A stretch of 64,000 bases of DNA from Fodinibius roseus (GTDB lineage: Bacteria > Bacteroidota > Rhodothermia > Balneolales > Balneolaceae): NCBI RefSeq assembly GCF_900129315.1, contig NZ_FQUS01000001.1, positions 248,001-312,000 on the forward strand, in the 5' to 3' direction. Positions 56,286 through 64,000 of this stretch are shown piece after piece. Position numbers and translations under genes: made by a program. Each line of letters starts with the position of its first letter. Position 1 is the stretch's first letter. A model generated the notes under the pieces. It was not told the DNA's origin, searched no databases, and saw only the letters and a list, made by a program, of their open reading frames with translations.

Positions 56286-57237
56286 ATATGGATCGCAGCT
56301 TTTCATTGAGCTCATCAACCTGGACAGGGGTGGGATCGAATGCGTTCCCTGTGAGTTTTTTAAAAAGTTCTGCATACCGTTCAAACACTTTTTTTCTGAA
56401 TGAATCAGGAAGATCGGGAAGTGTTTGTCCCTCTTTTCCCTGAAACCCCTGCTCCATCAGCCATTCCCGCAAGAACTCTTTGGACAGCTGTTTCTGTGGC
56501 TTTCCTTCCCTTAGCCTCTCTTCATACTCGTCCGCATAAAAGTAACGCGAGGAATCGGCCGTATGAACCTCGTCAATGAGTGTTACTTCTCCGTCGTATA
56601 GTCCGAATTCGTATTTTGTATCTACCAGAATCAATCCCTGACTCCGGGCGATCTTCTGTCCCCGCTCAAATACCCGGAATGCCTTTACTCTTATTTCTTT
56701 CCAGAGGTCGGAATCCACTATATTGCGTTCCAGAATTTCCTGCTCTGAAATATCCTCATCGTGACCCTCTTCGGCTTTTGTTGCGGGTGTTAAAATAGGC
56801 TCCTCAAATTGTTGGTTCTCTCTCATTCCATCCGGAAGTTCCACCCCGCAAAGCGTTCGTCTGCCTGATTTATATACCCGGGCGGCATGTCCTGTCAGAC
56901 AGGCCCGAATGACAACCTCAATAGGTATAGGGGCACATTTTTTGGCAATCGTCACATTGGGATGGGGCACATCAATAATATGAGTAGCCACCAGATCCTC
57001 TACTTTACTGAAAGAAAAAGCAGCGAGGGCATTGAGAATCTGCCCTTTATAGGGGATGGCTTGCTTCATAATGTGATCAAAAGCCGAAATGCGGTCGCTG
57101 GCCACAATACCCAGTTTGTCGTCCCCCAGGGAGTAGACATCCCGTACCTTGCCGCGATAGGGAGGGGCTGTCCCCGGTACGTCTGTTTTGGTTATGCAGT
57201 TGTCAAGCACTTGGGGGGTAATAGATGAGTTATCCAC
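56269..57237 (-). CDS. purC: SAICAR synthetase
   Basis: A 322-residue enzyme of purine synthesis joining aspartate to CAIR. Landmarks are YRGKVRDVYSLGDDKLGIVA, SDRISAFDHIMKQAIPYKG, FSKVEDLVATHIIDVPHPN, RACLTGHAARVYKSG, and LVDTKYEFGLYDGEVTLID. It is of the longer ~300-residue type. The 185-base spacer after its start (57238-57422) shows nothing notable. Confidence 0.95.
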   Translation of the reverse strand: MDNSSITPQVLDNCITKTDVPGTAPPYRGKVRDVYSLGDDKLGIVASDRISAFDHIMKQAIPYKGQILNALAAFSFSKVEDLVATHIIDVPHPNVTIAKKCAPIPIEVVIRACLTGHAARVYKSGRRTLCGVELPDGMRENQQFEEPILTPATKAEEGHDEDISEQEILERNIVDSDLWKEIRVKAFRVFERGQKIARSQGLILVDTKYEFGLYDGEVTLIDEVHTADSSRYFYADEYEERLREGKPQKQLSKEFLREWLMEQGFQGKEGQTLPDLPDSFRKKVFERYAELFKKLTGNAFDPTPVQVDELNEKLRSIFSDYR

Positions 57238-57422
57238 GATAAAAACTTAGCTTTATGTAGTTAGATAGTCCGATCACCCAACCTGTTGAGCCGGAAATAC
57301 CAAATACCGTTTGCAGGGTAAAGTCGATATAACACCCCAATGGCTTGGTATCGGGGTTGGGGGCGTTGAATTATAATTGGCCGAATAGAAAATCGGAAAA
57401 GTTCATAAGAATTGAAATTAAA

Positions 57423-58283
57423 TTATCGGCCGACAGGTATTTTGCCTGAGCGATTCAAATGAAGGTTTGTGCTTCCCAGTAGTTCGTGCAGGGCATTAAC
57501 TTTAAAATGCCCTTTCAGCTGGTAATCCAGGGGTTCCGATCCGGATAAAATGCGGTAGGCTGACATGCCTATCTTGCTGATATTCAATGAAATGGGAATA
57601 TCCAGTTCTGTAATTCCGTTTTCCCTGATAGTGACATCCTGCAGCGCCGTACCATCCGCCCACTGGTCGCCATTAACCTGCAAGTCATAGGTCAGCTGGT
57701 TGATGTCCAGCCCAAAGCCGTTGGGATTATTAAAAGCCAGTTTTAGGACCACATCGGCACCGCTGAGGCTTAAATTCTTGATTTCAAGATTTTGAACATC
57801 CAGTTTTGGCCTTTTGAGCAGGGGGATGGAGCCTTGCTTTCGGACCGGAATTTCGGTAGCACCCAATACAGGCAGGTCAAACCGAAGGTGGCTTAAAAAA
57901 TGGTAAGAGGTTTCATCCTGATCGGATAATTCCGATACCGTGCGATAGACATCCGAGAAGTTGAGCGTCATGGGCACCTGGAAAATACTCTCGCCGGAAG
58001 CTTCAATTTCTGTTTTTTGCGACTGATTACCACTGATGAAGGCATTATCGTTCAGGTCCAGGTTATAATCGTATCCCAGCATTCGTACGGCTACAGAGTT
58101 GGGATTTTCGACTTTGATGTCATATGTCAACTCCATCTGCTGAAAATTAAATCCCGTAACCCGTACGTTCTCTACGGACAATCGGGGTTCCCGGATGCTG
58201 TTGGCAAAGTCCTGCAGAGTCCTGCAGCCACCGATTAGCAGCAGCGACAGCAGCAAAAGGGAGATATATGTTTTTATCTTCAT
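57423..58283 (-). CDS. LEA2-like lipoprotein
   Basis: About 286 residues with a lipoprotein signal (MKIKTYISLLLLSLLLIGGC). Two tandem LEA_2-type domains follow: first LSVENVRVTGFNFQQMELTY with VENPNSVAVRMLGYDYNL, second LDVQNLEIKNLSLSGADVVL with FNNPNGFGLDINQLTYDL. The N-P-N-(S/G) turn in each domain is diagnostic. Such lipoproteins occur widely; their function is not settled. Confidence 0.85.
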   Translation of the reverse strand: MKIKTYISLLLLSLLLIGGCRTLQDFANSIREPRLSVENVRVTGFNFQQMELTYDIKVENPNSVAVRMLGYDYNLDLNDNAFISGNQSQKTEIEASGESIFQVPMTLNFSDVYRTVSELSDQDETSYHFLSHLRFDLPVLGATEIPVRKQGSIPLLKRPKLDVQNLEIKNLSLSGADVVLKLAFNNPNGFGLDINQLTYDLQVNGDQWADGTALQDVTIRENGITELDIPISLNISKIGMSAYRILSGSEPLDYQLKGHFKVNALHELLGSTNLHLNRSGKIPVGR

Positions 58284-58436
58284 AGCACCGTCATTCATTT
58301 AAGTAGGTAAATTAGTTATATATAACCGCTTGTCGGTTAAATTTCTAAGGAAGAGGAACAAAAAAGATTCTGCTGTAAAGAGACCATTTGTGTTTTCATT
58401 GGTAAAAGGATAAAAAAGTTGATTGATCAATAGATG

Positions 58437-58471
58437 TTAACCCGGATTTCTCACCAAGAAATCCGGGTTAA
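58437..58471. repeat. Minimal R1 element: perfect 15-bp hairpin
   Basis: A perfect 15-bp inverted repeat, TTAACCCGGATTTCT (58437-58451) with AGAAATCCGGGTTAA (58457-58471), separated by CACCA. The arms equal the terminus of the R1 family, so this looks like an R1 element reduced to its two ends. It lies in the 298-base spacer between the LEA2-like and first TonB receptor genes. No other features seen in the spacer. Confidence 0.85.
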
Positions 58472-58581
58472 AGCAGGATGAAAAGTACATAAATCTGTTC
58501 TCCGAACAAACCGGTCATGCATTTACCCGGGATCACCCTCCATTACAGGAAAAGAAACGGGCAGGGTTTGAACGGAGCCCA

Positions 58582-60987
58582 TTATAGCACGGGAAATGGA
58601 ATTTTAATCCTGAGCCTGATATCCCGTCCCGGGCTCAATGCATATCCTTTATAGGTATCGAGAAAATCCCGGTAGGCGGTATTCAGCAGGTTGTTGGCCG
58701 ACAGTTGCAGCGAAACCGGTCGATTCCATAACGGAATGTCGCTTCCCAGGGTGGCATTAAACAAAGTATAGGCATCGGTCGAGGCTACCCCGAAATCACT
58801 GAATTCCGGGGAATTCCCGAATTGCCAGAACGGTTCATAGCGTCCCGCCGCCTCTTTGGATGAGGTATACTGCACACCCAGACTCAGGAAAAGATTTTCT
58901 GCTTGGCCCAGTGATGAGCGTATGATGCTCACTTTTCCGCTAAGCCTGGTGGGAGGTAACAGGGGCAGATCGTCAATTTCGGAAATATCGTCCTCCACGT
59001 TCTCCCCCTTAACGGTTTCAAAGGTACCGGAAAGCTGCAGCCAGGGAAGCAGCCGGGCGCTAATATCGGCATTGCCTCCCACCAGTCGGGCATCACCCTG
59101 CACAAATTCCAAAATCGGGGGTCCCTCATTATCAGGATCGGCAAACTCCCCGGTATTGACGAGAAACATATAGTTGTCAATGGCGTTGCGGTAGACCGTG
59201 GCCCTGGCCTGCACCTTGTTCGATCGCCAGCGCAGGGAGAAATCGGTACTGAGCGAGTACTCGGAATCCAGGTAGGGGTTGCCCCGCTGGTATGCTGCAA
59301 TTCCCCCGTGCACGCCATCCGCGTGCAGGTTAAAGAGGCTGGGTGCGCGGAATCCGCGTCCGATATTGGCAGCGATAGCCAGCTGTTTGGTGAACTGGTA
59401 GGTGGCACCCAGCGACCCGCTGAATTCAAAAAAGGATTGGTCCAGCACCTCATCGGTTTCCCCGGCATTATAGTCAGGCAAATTCAGGTCTGGATGAGGT
59501 TGCGCCTGCTGGTTCCGTGCATCGAACCGCGCCCCGAATGAGAGGGTAAGGTTATCCAGTTCGGCCTGCTCGAATACAAAGGCGGCTATATTATGTATTT
59601 TGGCGGAAGGCACCAGGGGCTCAGCGCCTCTGGTCTCCTGGTCCTGGTATTTATACTCCAGACCGAGCATCCCGGAAAAAGACCCTAATCCCGGGTGTTT
59701 GAGTTCGGTCCTGGCAGTATAGCTGTCGAGCAGAACATCAAGATGGGCATATCCGTCGTCGGGCAGCCCGCTGCGCGGCTCGGCTTGGTCACCGCCTGGA
59801 TTGGACTGGCGTAAATTCGTTGAATAAGTAAGCTGCGGGCTGAGCGTAAAATCGTGTCCCAGGTCGAGATCCCCCTCAATTTGGAGCGTGTTGTTTTCAA
59901 GGTTTTGTCCCAGTCCTCTTCCGTTGGGCAACAAAAAATTATGCTCATTCTGCCATCGGGTATACTCGGCGGACAGTTGTCCTATTCCGGTTTGATAGCC
60001 GATGCCCAGGCTGCCGTTGAGTTGGTCGTAGTCGGTATGGTCGAGTTCACCTGAAAACTTGGGAGCGGAAGTATCGTCACTCTCCCGGAAGGTGGGCACG
60101 TCCGGGGCGGTCATATTACCGGCAGTGCGACGAATAATCGTGCCGGTAAAACCCCAGCGGTTAACGGCCCCGTTCAGGTGCACCCCGCCCACGAGTTCAT
60201 CGTTATTGGACGAAAACTCTCCCAGGGTTTCTCCCTGCAAAAAGGGGGCCTCGTCAGTCGCATCGGGCAGTGCATTAGAGATCACATTAACCGCCCCGCC
60301 AAGGGCGTCAGAACCGTACTGAACACTGGCGGCTCCGCGAACCACTTCGATGCGTTCAGACGTAAAGGGATCCACATTGGGTCCGTGGCGCACGCCGTAC
60401 TGCTGGTAATCCATGGCCGTGCCGTCATCAAGCACGCGCACGCGGCTTCCGCTGAGTCCGCGAATGACCGGTTTTCCCGTCTGGCTTCCGGTGGAAATGG
60501 TTGAAACGCCGGCCAATTCATCAAGGGAGGCCCCCAGCGATGTTTGCTGGCGGGAAAATTTCGTGTCTCCGGTCAACACATCCACATCGGCGGGGGTGGT
60601 CAGCGGGTCTGATTCATAGGGCGTCCCGGTGACTGTGACCGTTTCGGTCTGTAACGTTTCCCGGGTCAGTGTGACATCCAGCGTCTGCACTTCCCCGTCG
60701 TCAAGCGATAGTTGCAGGGTGTGCGTATTATATCCCACAAAAGAATATGTGATAGCATGGGAGCCCGCAGGAAGATCGGTAATTCGGTATGTGCCGTCTG
60801 CATTGGTGGAGGTTCCTTTCCTAAGATCCGGCAAAGCCACATTGACCCCCGCAAGTGGCTTCCCGGCGGGATCCCTAACGGTGCCTTCGACCGAGGCCGT
60901 TTGGGCCAGTACGGGGGGGACGGTTAATCCTATAAGGCCGATTGTTATAAGTGCAAGAAGTAGAATAGGTCGATATAGGTTTTTCAT
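58582..60987 (-). CDS. TonB-dependent outer membrane receptor
   Basis: An 801-residue receptor. Signal peptide (LIGLTVPPVLAQ), carboxypeptidase-regulatory-like domain (about 30-115: VEGTVRDPAGKPLAGVNVAL, GSHAITYSFVGYNTHTLQLS), plug domain (VRVLDDGTAMDYQQYGVRHG, RIEVVRGAASVQYGSDALGG), then a 22-stranded barrel ending FRIRIKIPF-like (RLRIKIPFPVL). The ligand is not clear; it shares plug features with copper/zinc-type receptors. R2 copy c lies upstream, where its promoter should be. Confidence 0.92.
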   Translation of the reverse strand: MKNLYRPILLLALITIGLIGLTVPPVLAQTASVEGTVRDPAGKPLAGVNVALPDLRKGTSTNADGTYRITDLPAGSHAITYSFVGYNTHTLQLSLDDGEVQTLDVTLTRETLQTETVTVTGTPYESDPLTTPADVDVLTGDTKFSRQQTSLGASLDELAGVSTISTGSQTGKPVIRGLSGSRVRVLDDGTAMDYQQYGVRHGPNVDPFTSERIEVVRGAASVQYGSDALGGAVNVISNALPDATDEAPFLQGETLGEFSSNNDELVGGVHLNGAVNRWGFTGTIIRRTAGNMTAPDVPTFRESDDTSAPKFSGELDHTDYDQLNGSLGIGYQTGIGQLSAEYTRWQNEHNFLLPNGRGLGQNLENNTLQIEGDLDLGHDFTLSPQLTYSTNLRQSNPGGDQAEPRSGLPDDGYAHLDVLLDSYTARTELKHPGLGSFSGMLGLEYKYQDQETRGAEPLVPSAKIHNIAAFVFEQAELDNLTLSFGARFDARNQQAQPHPDLNLPDYNAGETDEVLDQSFFEFSGSLGATYQFTKQLAIAANIGRGFRAPSLFNLHADGVHGGIAAYQRGNPYLDSEYSLSTDFSLRWRSNKVQARATVYRNAIDNYMFLVNTGEFADPDNEGPPILEFVQGDARLVGGNADISARLLPWLQLSGTFETVKGENVEDDISEIDDLPLLPPTRLSGKVSIIRSSLGQAENLFLSLGVQYTSSKEAAGRYEPFWQFGNSPEFSDFGVASTDAYTLFNATLGSDIPLWNRPVSLQLSANNLLNTAYRDFLDTYKGYALSPGRDIRLRIKIPFPVL

Positions 60988-61057
60988 AATTTACGGGTCA
61001 GCTGTAAATCGGGAGCTGAATTTAGTTAACATTTAAAATCTTAATTGTAACAGAATT

Positions 61058-61190
61058 CATTGCGAAACCGTCTTTGGCCAATATCGGCATCATCGTACAT
61101 TCAACATCTTTACATATGCTTTATATGCTATGTTTTAAATGCACTCAGGGGTTGAACCTGATTAAAATTGCTGGTTTTAAAAGGCTTATA
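61058..61190 (+). repeat. R2 dispersed repeat, copy c
   Basis: About 133 bp in the 273-base gap between the two receptor genes. It shares TTTGGCCAATATCGGCAT, ACATTCAACATCTTTACATA, ACTCAGG and TTGAACCTGATTAAAAT with R2 copies a and b. The palindrome is a degenerate TTGAA-N4-ATTAA. It sits just upstream of the first receptor gene (minus strand). Confidence 0.7.
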
Positions 61191-61260
61191 ACAGGTAGTC
61201 ATGTTGTGTTCCATGGTTTGCTAAATTTCTTTGAATATCAGATTGCAGAGGTTTAATTCA

Positions 61261-63543
61261 TCAGAAATAGGTGCGATATAAAAGGGAGATATTTCTCCCG
61301 GGAGCCGGCATGAGATTCTTGATACGGGACAGATGATTACGATAGGTGGTGTCGAATATATTTTCGGCATTAAGGGCAATGGTATGTAGTGTTCTTCCTG
61401 TCTGGAAGCGGTATTGGCCGAACATATTCCAGGTGTGGTACCCATCCGTCGGCGTTTCAAAGTCGCCCGTCCGGTCCTGGTTGGCGGCTATCCGCAGCTT
61501 CCCACCCATCTGAAATCCCCCTCGAGCGTAGGTAAGTCCGACCGTCGTTTTCAAAGGCGGGATCATAGGCAGGGGCTGGACCCCGGGGGTTTCGGGATTT
61601 AGTTCCTGTTCCTGCGGGGTCAGGTCACGTTCCCCATGGGTGTAACTGAATATCCCGTTGAAAGCTATACCGGAGAAGAGCTGAATTTCTGTGGACGCTT
61701 CCGCTCCATAGATCCGCGCGGCCGCCCCCTCGAACTGGTAATCGTTGAGGGAGGGAAACCGGGTATTCTGCCGGCCGGTATTACGGGGATAAATATAGTT
61801 GGCAAAGGCATTGTGATAACCCGTAATCTCGACTGAAATATCGTCCCCCCGATATCGCAGGAAGAGCTCTTTGCCCAGTCCGCGCTCGGGATCGAGATCC
61901 GGGTTTCCGATTTCATAGGAATAGGACGCCAGGTGCGGTCCTTCCGAGTAGAGCTCTTCCTGTGACGGGGGACGGTAGGAGTGCATAAAGGTGCTCCCGA
62001 TGTAATAGCCCCTTCCTGCGTGATAAATAGCAGACAGGGAACTGGCCAGGGCCTGGAACGTGCGGCTGCGGATATGTCCGATATCCGAGTCGGGGTCCTC
62101 CTCAGCGGGAACCATGCGGTTGAAATCGTATCGAAGCCCGGCTTCCAGATGAAGCTCACCCCAATCGGCTTCTTCTACGACAAAAGCGGAAAAGCTATTT
62201 GCATCCGAATCGGGGGTACGGGCCCCGCTTACGGCGTAGTCTTTGGTCTCGGCCCAGATACCCATGGTTCCTTTGGAGAACACGCCAAGCTCCCGGTGAT
62301 GCGCTTTCACCGAAGCATTGGTCGTGAGCACACCGAATTCCGTACCGGTGATACCCCCGGATTCAATTTCTTTGTGAAAATAATGCTTGTAGGAAAGGTT
62401 GGCGGTAACAGAGCGAAAAGCGCTGTTGGAGAGGTACAGTTCCGAGGCTCCTTCAAGCTGATATTTCTCCATCTCGATGTCCACGCCGCTGGCATGGCCC
62501 CCCTCGGGATCAGGCGGGATGCCATAGTTGTTCAGGTACATGCTGGTAGCGCCCCCGAGGTATCCCCAGGGACGAATATAGCTGATACCGAGGGCGTTGT
62601 TTGTGGATGTGAGATCTGAATTTTCCAGGGTTCCGGCAGGCGTCTCCGTATCGCCGGTCGTCCGGTAATTCAAATCGGCCTGCACGGCAAAGCTTCCGAC
62701 GGGTATACCCGCTTCCACTGCGGCATTTCCCCCGGTATTGACGGTCTCTCCCTGAAGCGTAGCGGTGCCGTGGATATGATCTGGCATGCTTCGGGATATC
62801 TGATTGCGCACTACATTGACCACCCCGCCGATAGCGTTAGAGCCGTAGATGAGGGCAGCGGGACCCCGGGCAATTTCGATCTCTTCGGCGGCCATGGGAT
62901 CGATCGTCACGGCATGGTCGGCCGACTGGGAAGAGACGTCCCCGGTGCGTTCGCCGTCCTGCAAAATGAGCACACGCTCGCCTCCCAGTCCACGGATGAC
63001 CGGTCGCGCCGGAGCGGCTCCCATTGAGCGGGAGCTGATGCCGGCCGACTCATCGAGGGTGGCAGATAGGGTAGAGCCAAGGTTCTGGCGCAGCTGGGTC
63101 CCCGAAATCGTTTGGGAAGCGTGTTCGAGATTTGCCCCCCTGCCATTACCCTGTGTGCCGACCACTTCAACCGCCCCGGAACTGAATACGGTGGGATTCA
63201 GGCTAATCTTCACTTCCGTGGTATCATCCGCTGTTACCTCAACGGGCCGGGTGGACGTTCGATAGCCGATTCGTGTGGTACGCAGGGTATAGCTGCCGGC
63301 AGGAATATTGGAAAAAGCGAACGTCCCATCGCTGTGGGCCGTGATCGTGCGATTGGCTTCTTCAAGATACAGATAGGCAAAACTAATCGGTTCGGAGGTC
63401 TCGCGGTCCATAACCGTTCCGACAAGAGTGCCGGTCTGTAGTTCCGGTTCGGGGAGGGGAAGGGGAGCAGCAAAGGCAATACCTGCAGACAAGACCATTC
63501 CGAAACAGCATATTGACAGTAATAAATATTTTGTTAAGTGCAT
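61261..63543 (-). CDS. ZnuD-like TonB-dependent receptor
   Basis: A 760-residue receptor from ATG 63543, which gives a clean signal peptide (MHLTKYLLLSICCFGMVLSA, then GIAFA); a longer frame to 63660 lacks this. A carboxypeptidase-regulatory-like domain (about 36-120: LVGTVMDRETSEPISFAYL) precedes the plug (RVLILQDGERTGDVSSQSAD, then HAVTIDPMAAEEIEIARGPA). GDVSSxSxDHA is the pattern of ZnuD, a zinc receptor of Neisseria. The barrel ends NISLLYRTYF. The neighbouring His-rich protein fits a divalent metal role. Confidence 0.88.
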   Translation of the reverse strand: MHLTKYLLLSICCFGMVLSAGIAFAAPLPLPEPELQTGTLVGTVMDRETSEPISFAYLYLEEANRTITAHSDGTFAFSNIPAGSYTLRTTRIGYRTSTRPVEVTADDTTEVKISLNPTVFSSGAVEVVGTQGNGRGANLEHASQTISGTQLRQNLGSTLSATLDESAGISSRSMGAAPARPVIRGLGGERVLILQDGERTGDVSSQSADHAVTIDPMAAEEIEIARGPAALIYGSNAIGGVVNVVRNQISRSMPDHIHGTATLQGETVNTGGNAAVEAGIPVGSFAVQADLNYRTTGDTETPAGTLENSDLTSTNNALGISYIRPWGYLGGATSMYLNNYGIPPDPEGGHASGVDIEMEKYQLEGASELYLSNSAFRSVTANLSYKHYFHKEIESGGITGTEFGVLTTNASVKAHHRELGVFSKGTMGIWAETKDYAVSGARTPDSDANSFSAFVVEEADWGELHLEAGLRYDFNRMVPAEEDPDSDIGHIRSRTFQALASSLSAIYHAGRGYYIGSTFMHSYRPPSQEELYSEGPHLASYSYEIGNPDLDPERGLGKELFLRYRGDDISVEITGYHNAFANYIYPRNTGRQNTRFPSLNDYQFEGAAARIYGAEASTEIQLFSGIAFNGIFSYTHGERDLTPQEQELNPETPGVQPLPMIPPLKTTVGLTYARGGFQMGGKLRIAANQDRTGDFETPTDGYHTWNMFGQYRFQTGRTLHTIALNAENIFDTTYRNHLSRIKNLMPAPGRNISLLYRTYF

Positions 63544-63681
63544 GGATTCAGGGAAATATGTTATCGGTGATAAAATTGTTCGAATCAGAATAGCGATTCG
63601 GAAAGATGACCGGTTGGAATAAATTATATGATGCGGCTGGCGCTGGAATGCGCCAACCACATCATGGAAATCGGCCGGGGA

Positions 63682-64000
63682 TTAGTGCTCGTGCTCGCCA
63701 GTATCAACGGCATCGATATGGAATTCAATGGCGTTTTCATGCTCCACGGGAAATGTTTGGAAGTCTCCATGATCGTCACCATGCATGAGCTTGAATTGTA
63801 CTTTTGAGCCTCCTTCTTCTAACCCCTCCAAATAAAAACTCCATCGCCCGTCTTCTTCGTGTTGTTCAATGGCTAAGACGTTATTATTTTCGATGTCCCA
63901 TCCCAGGGAATACTCCTCGCCGAGATCTTCATCGTGGACATGGCCGCCCTTCTCATCGAGGAAATGTACCTCAAAAAGGTATTCCTCGCCGACAAGATAG
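63682..64000 (-). CDS. His-rich metal-associated protein (partial)
   Basis: The gene begins beyond position 64000; the last 105 codons are here, ending TAA at 63684-63682. The visible protein reads YLVGEEYLFEVHFLDEKGG, HVHDEDLGEEYSLGWDIENN, then KLMHGDDHGDFQTFPVEHEN and a DTGEHEH end. Many His and acidic residues suggest a metal-binding periplasmic or lipoprotein. It lies 138 bases upstream of the ZnuD-like receptor gene on the same strand, so it probably works with it in zinc or other metal uptake. The N-terminus is not visible. Confidence 0.75.
   Translation of the reverse strand, partial: YLVGEEYLFEVHFLDEKGGHVHDEDLGEEYSLGWDIENNNVLAIEQHEEDGRWSFYLEGLEEGGSKVQFKLMHGDDHGDFQTFPVEHENAIEFHIDAVDTGEHEH

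Overview
The window looks like a chromosome segment from a Bacteroidota-related heterotroph, most likely of the Balneolota/Rhodothermota branch. The reasons are a mix of Bacteroidota-type families (DUF4290, DUF3467, Wzi-like barrel, TonB receptors with an N-terminal carboxypeptidase-regulatory domain), an ATP synthase operon that stops after gamma, a bactofilin/M23 pair next to that operon, very acidic proteins, and menaquinone as the quinone. The placement is an inference; no rRNA gene is present. There are no transposase, phage or CRISPR genes.

Layout. 1-3.3 kb is a decaying accessory corner: a beta-propeller lipoprotein, the wreck of a secreted metalloprotease, and a DUF6883/DUF4926 pair lying between two copies of the 3' end of menB. 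3.3-8.1 kb is the menaquinone operon menF-menD-menH-menB (minus strand). 8.4-17.3 kb holds a DUF4290 gene, a cystathionine-beta-synthase-like enzyme, DUF3467, an M23 peptidase, a bactofilin and the ATP synthase genes atpI-like/atpB/E/F/H/A/G, then tRNA-Ser(UGA). 17.5-25 kb is an envelope region: TolC-like protein, MlaC-like protein, glycosyltransferases, a Wzi-like barrel, a multi-pass membrane protein and a sulfotransferase. 25.1-27.4 kb is a G+C-rich two-module hydrolase that looks acquired. 28.7-31.3 kb is a betaine-lipid operon (btaA-btaB-TPR) behind a three-repeat Pho-box-like site.

31.7-46.1 kb is mostly information processing: prfB with its programmed frameshift, coaE, fbp, an SGNH hydrolase, DUF192, then rimP-nusA-infB-rbfA-ribF-rpsO-pnp. 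truB is missing from its usual place, and an attenuator-like hairpin stands just before rimP. 46.5-57.2 kb carries an M16 peptidase, a porin-like protein with an ammonium transporter, an aminotransferase, asnS, holA, an ECF sigma factor with a small partner, and purC. The right end has an LEA2-like lipoprotein and two TonB receptors; the second resembles ZnuD and sits beside a His-rich protein that runs off the window.

The spacers contain two dispersed non-coding repeat families that I could define by reading. R1 is about 210-240 bp with inverted termini (five copies plus one collapsed 15-bp hairpin). R2 is about 135-140 bp (three copies) and carries a TTGAT-N4-ATCAA-like palindrome. The most notable observations are these two families, the Pho-box/btaAB unit, the menB-flanked gene pair with its broken start, and the rimP attenuator.
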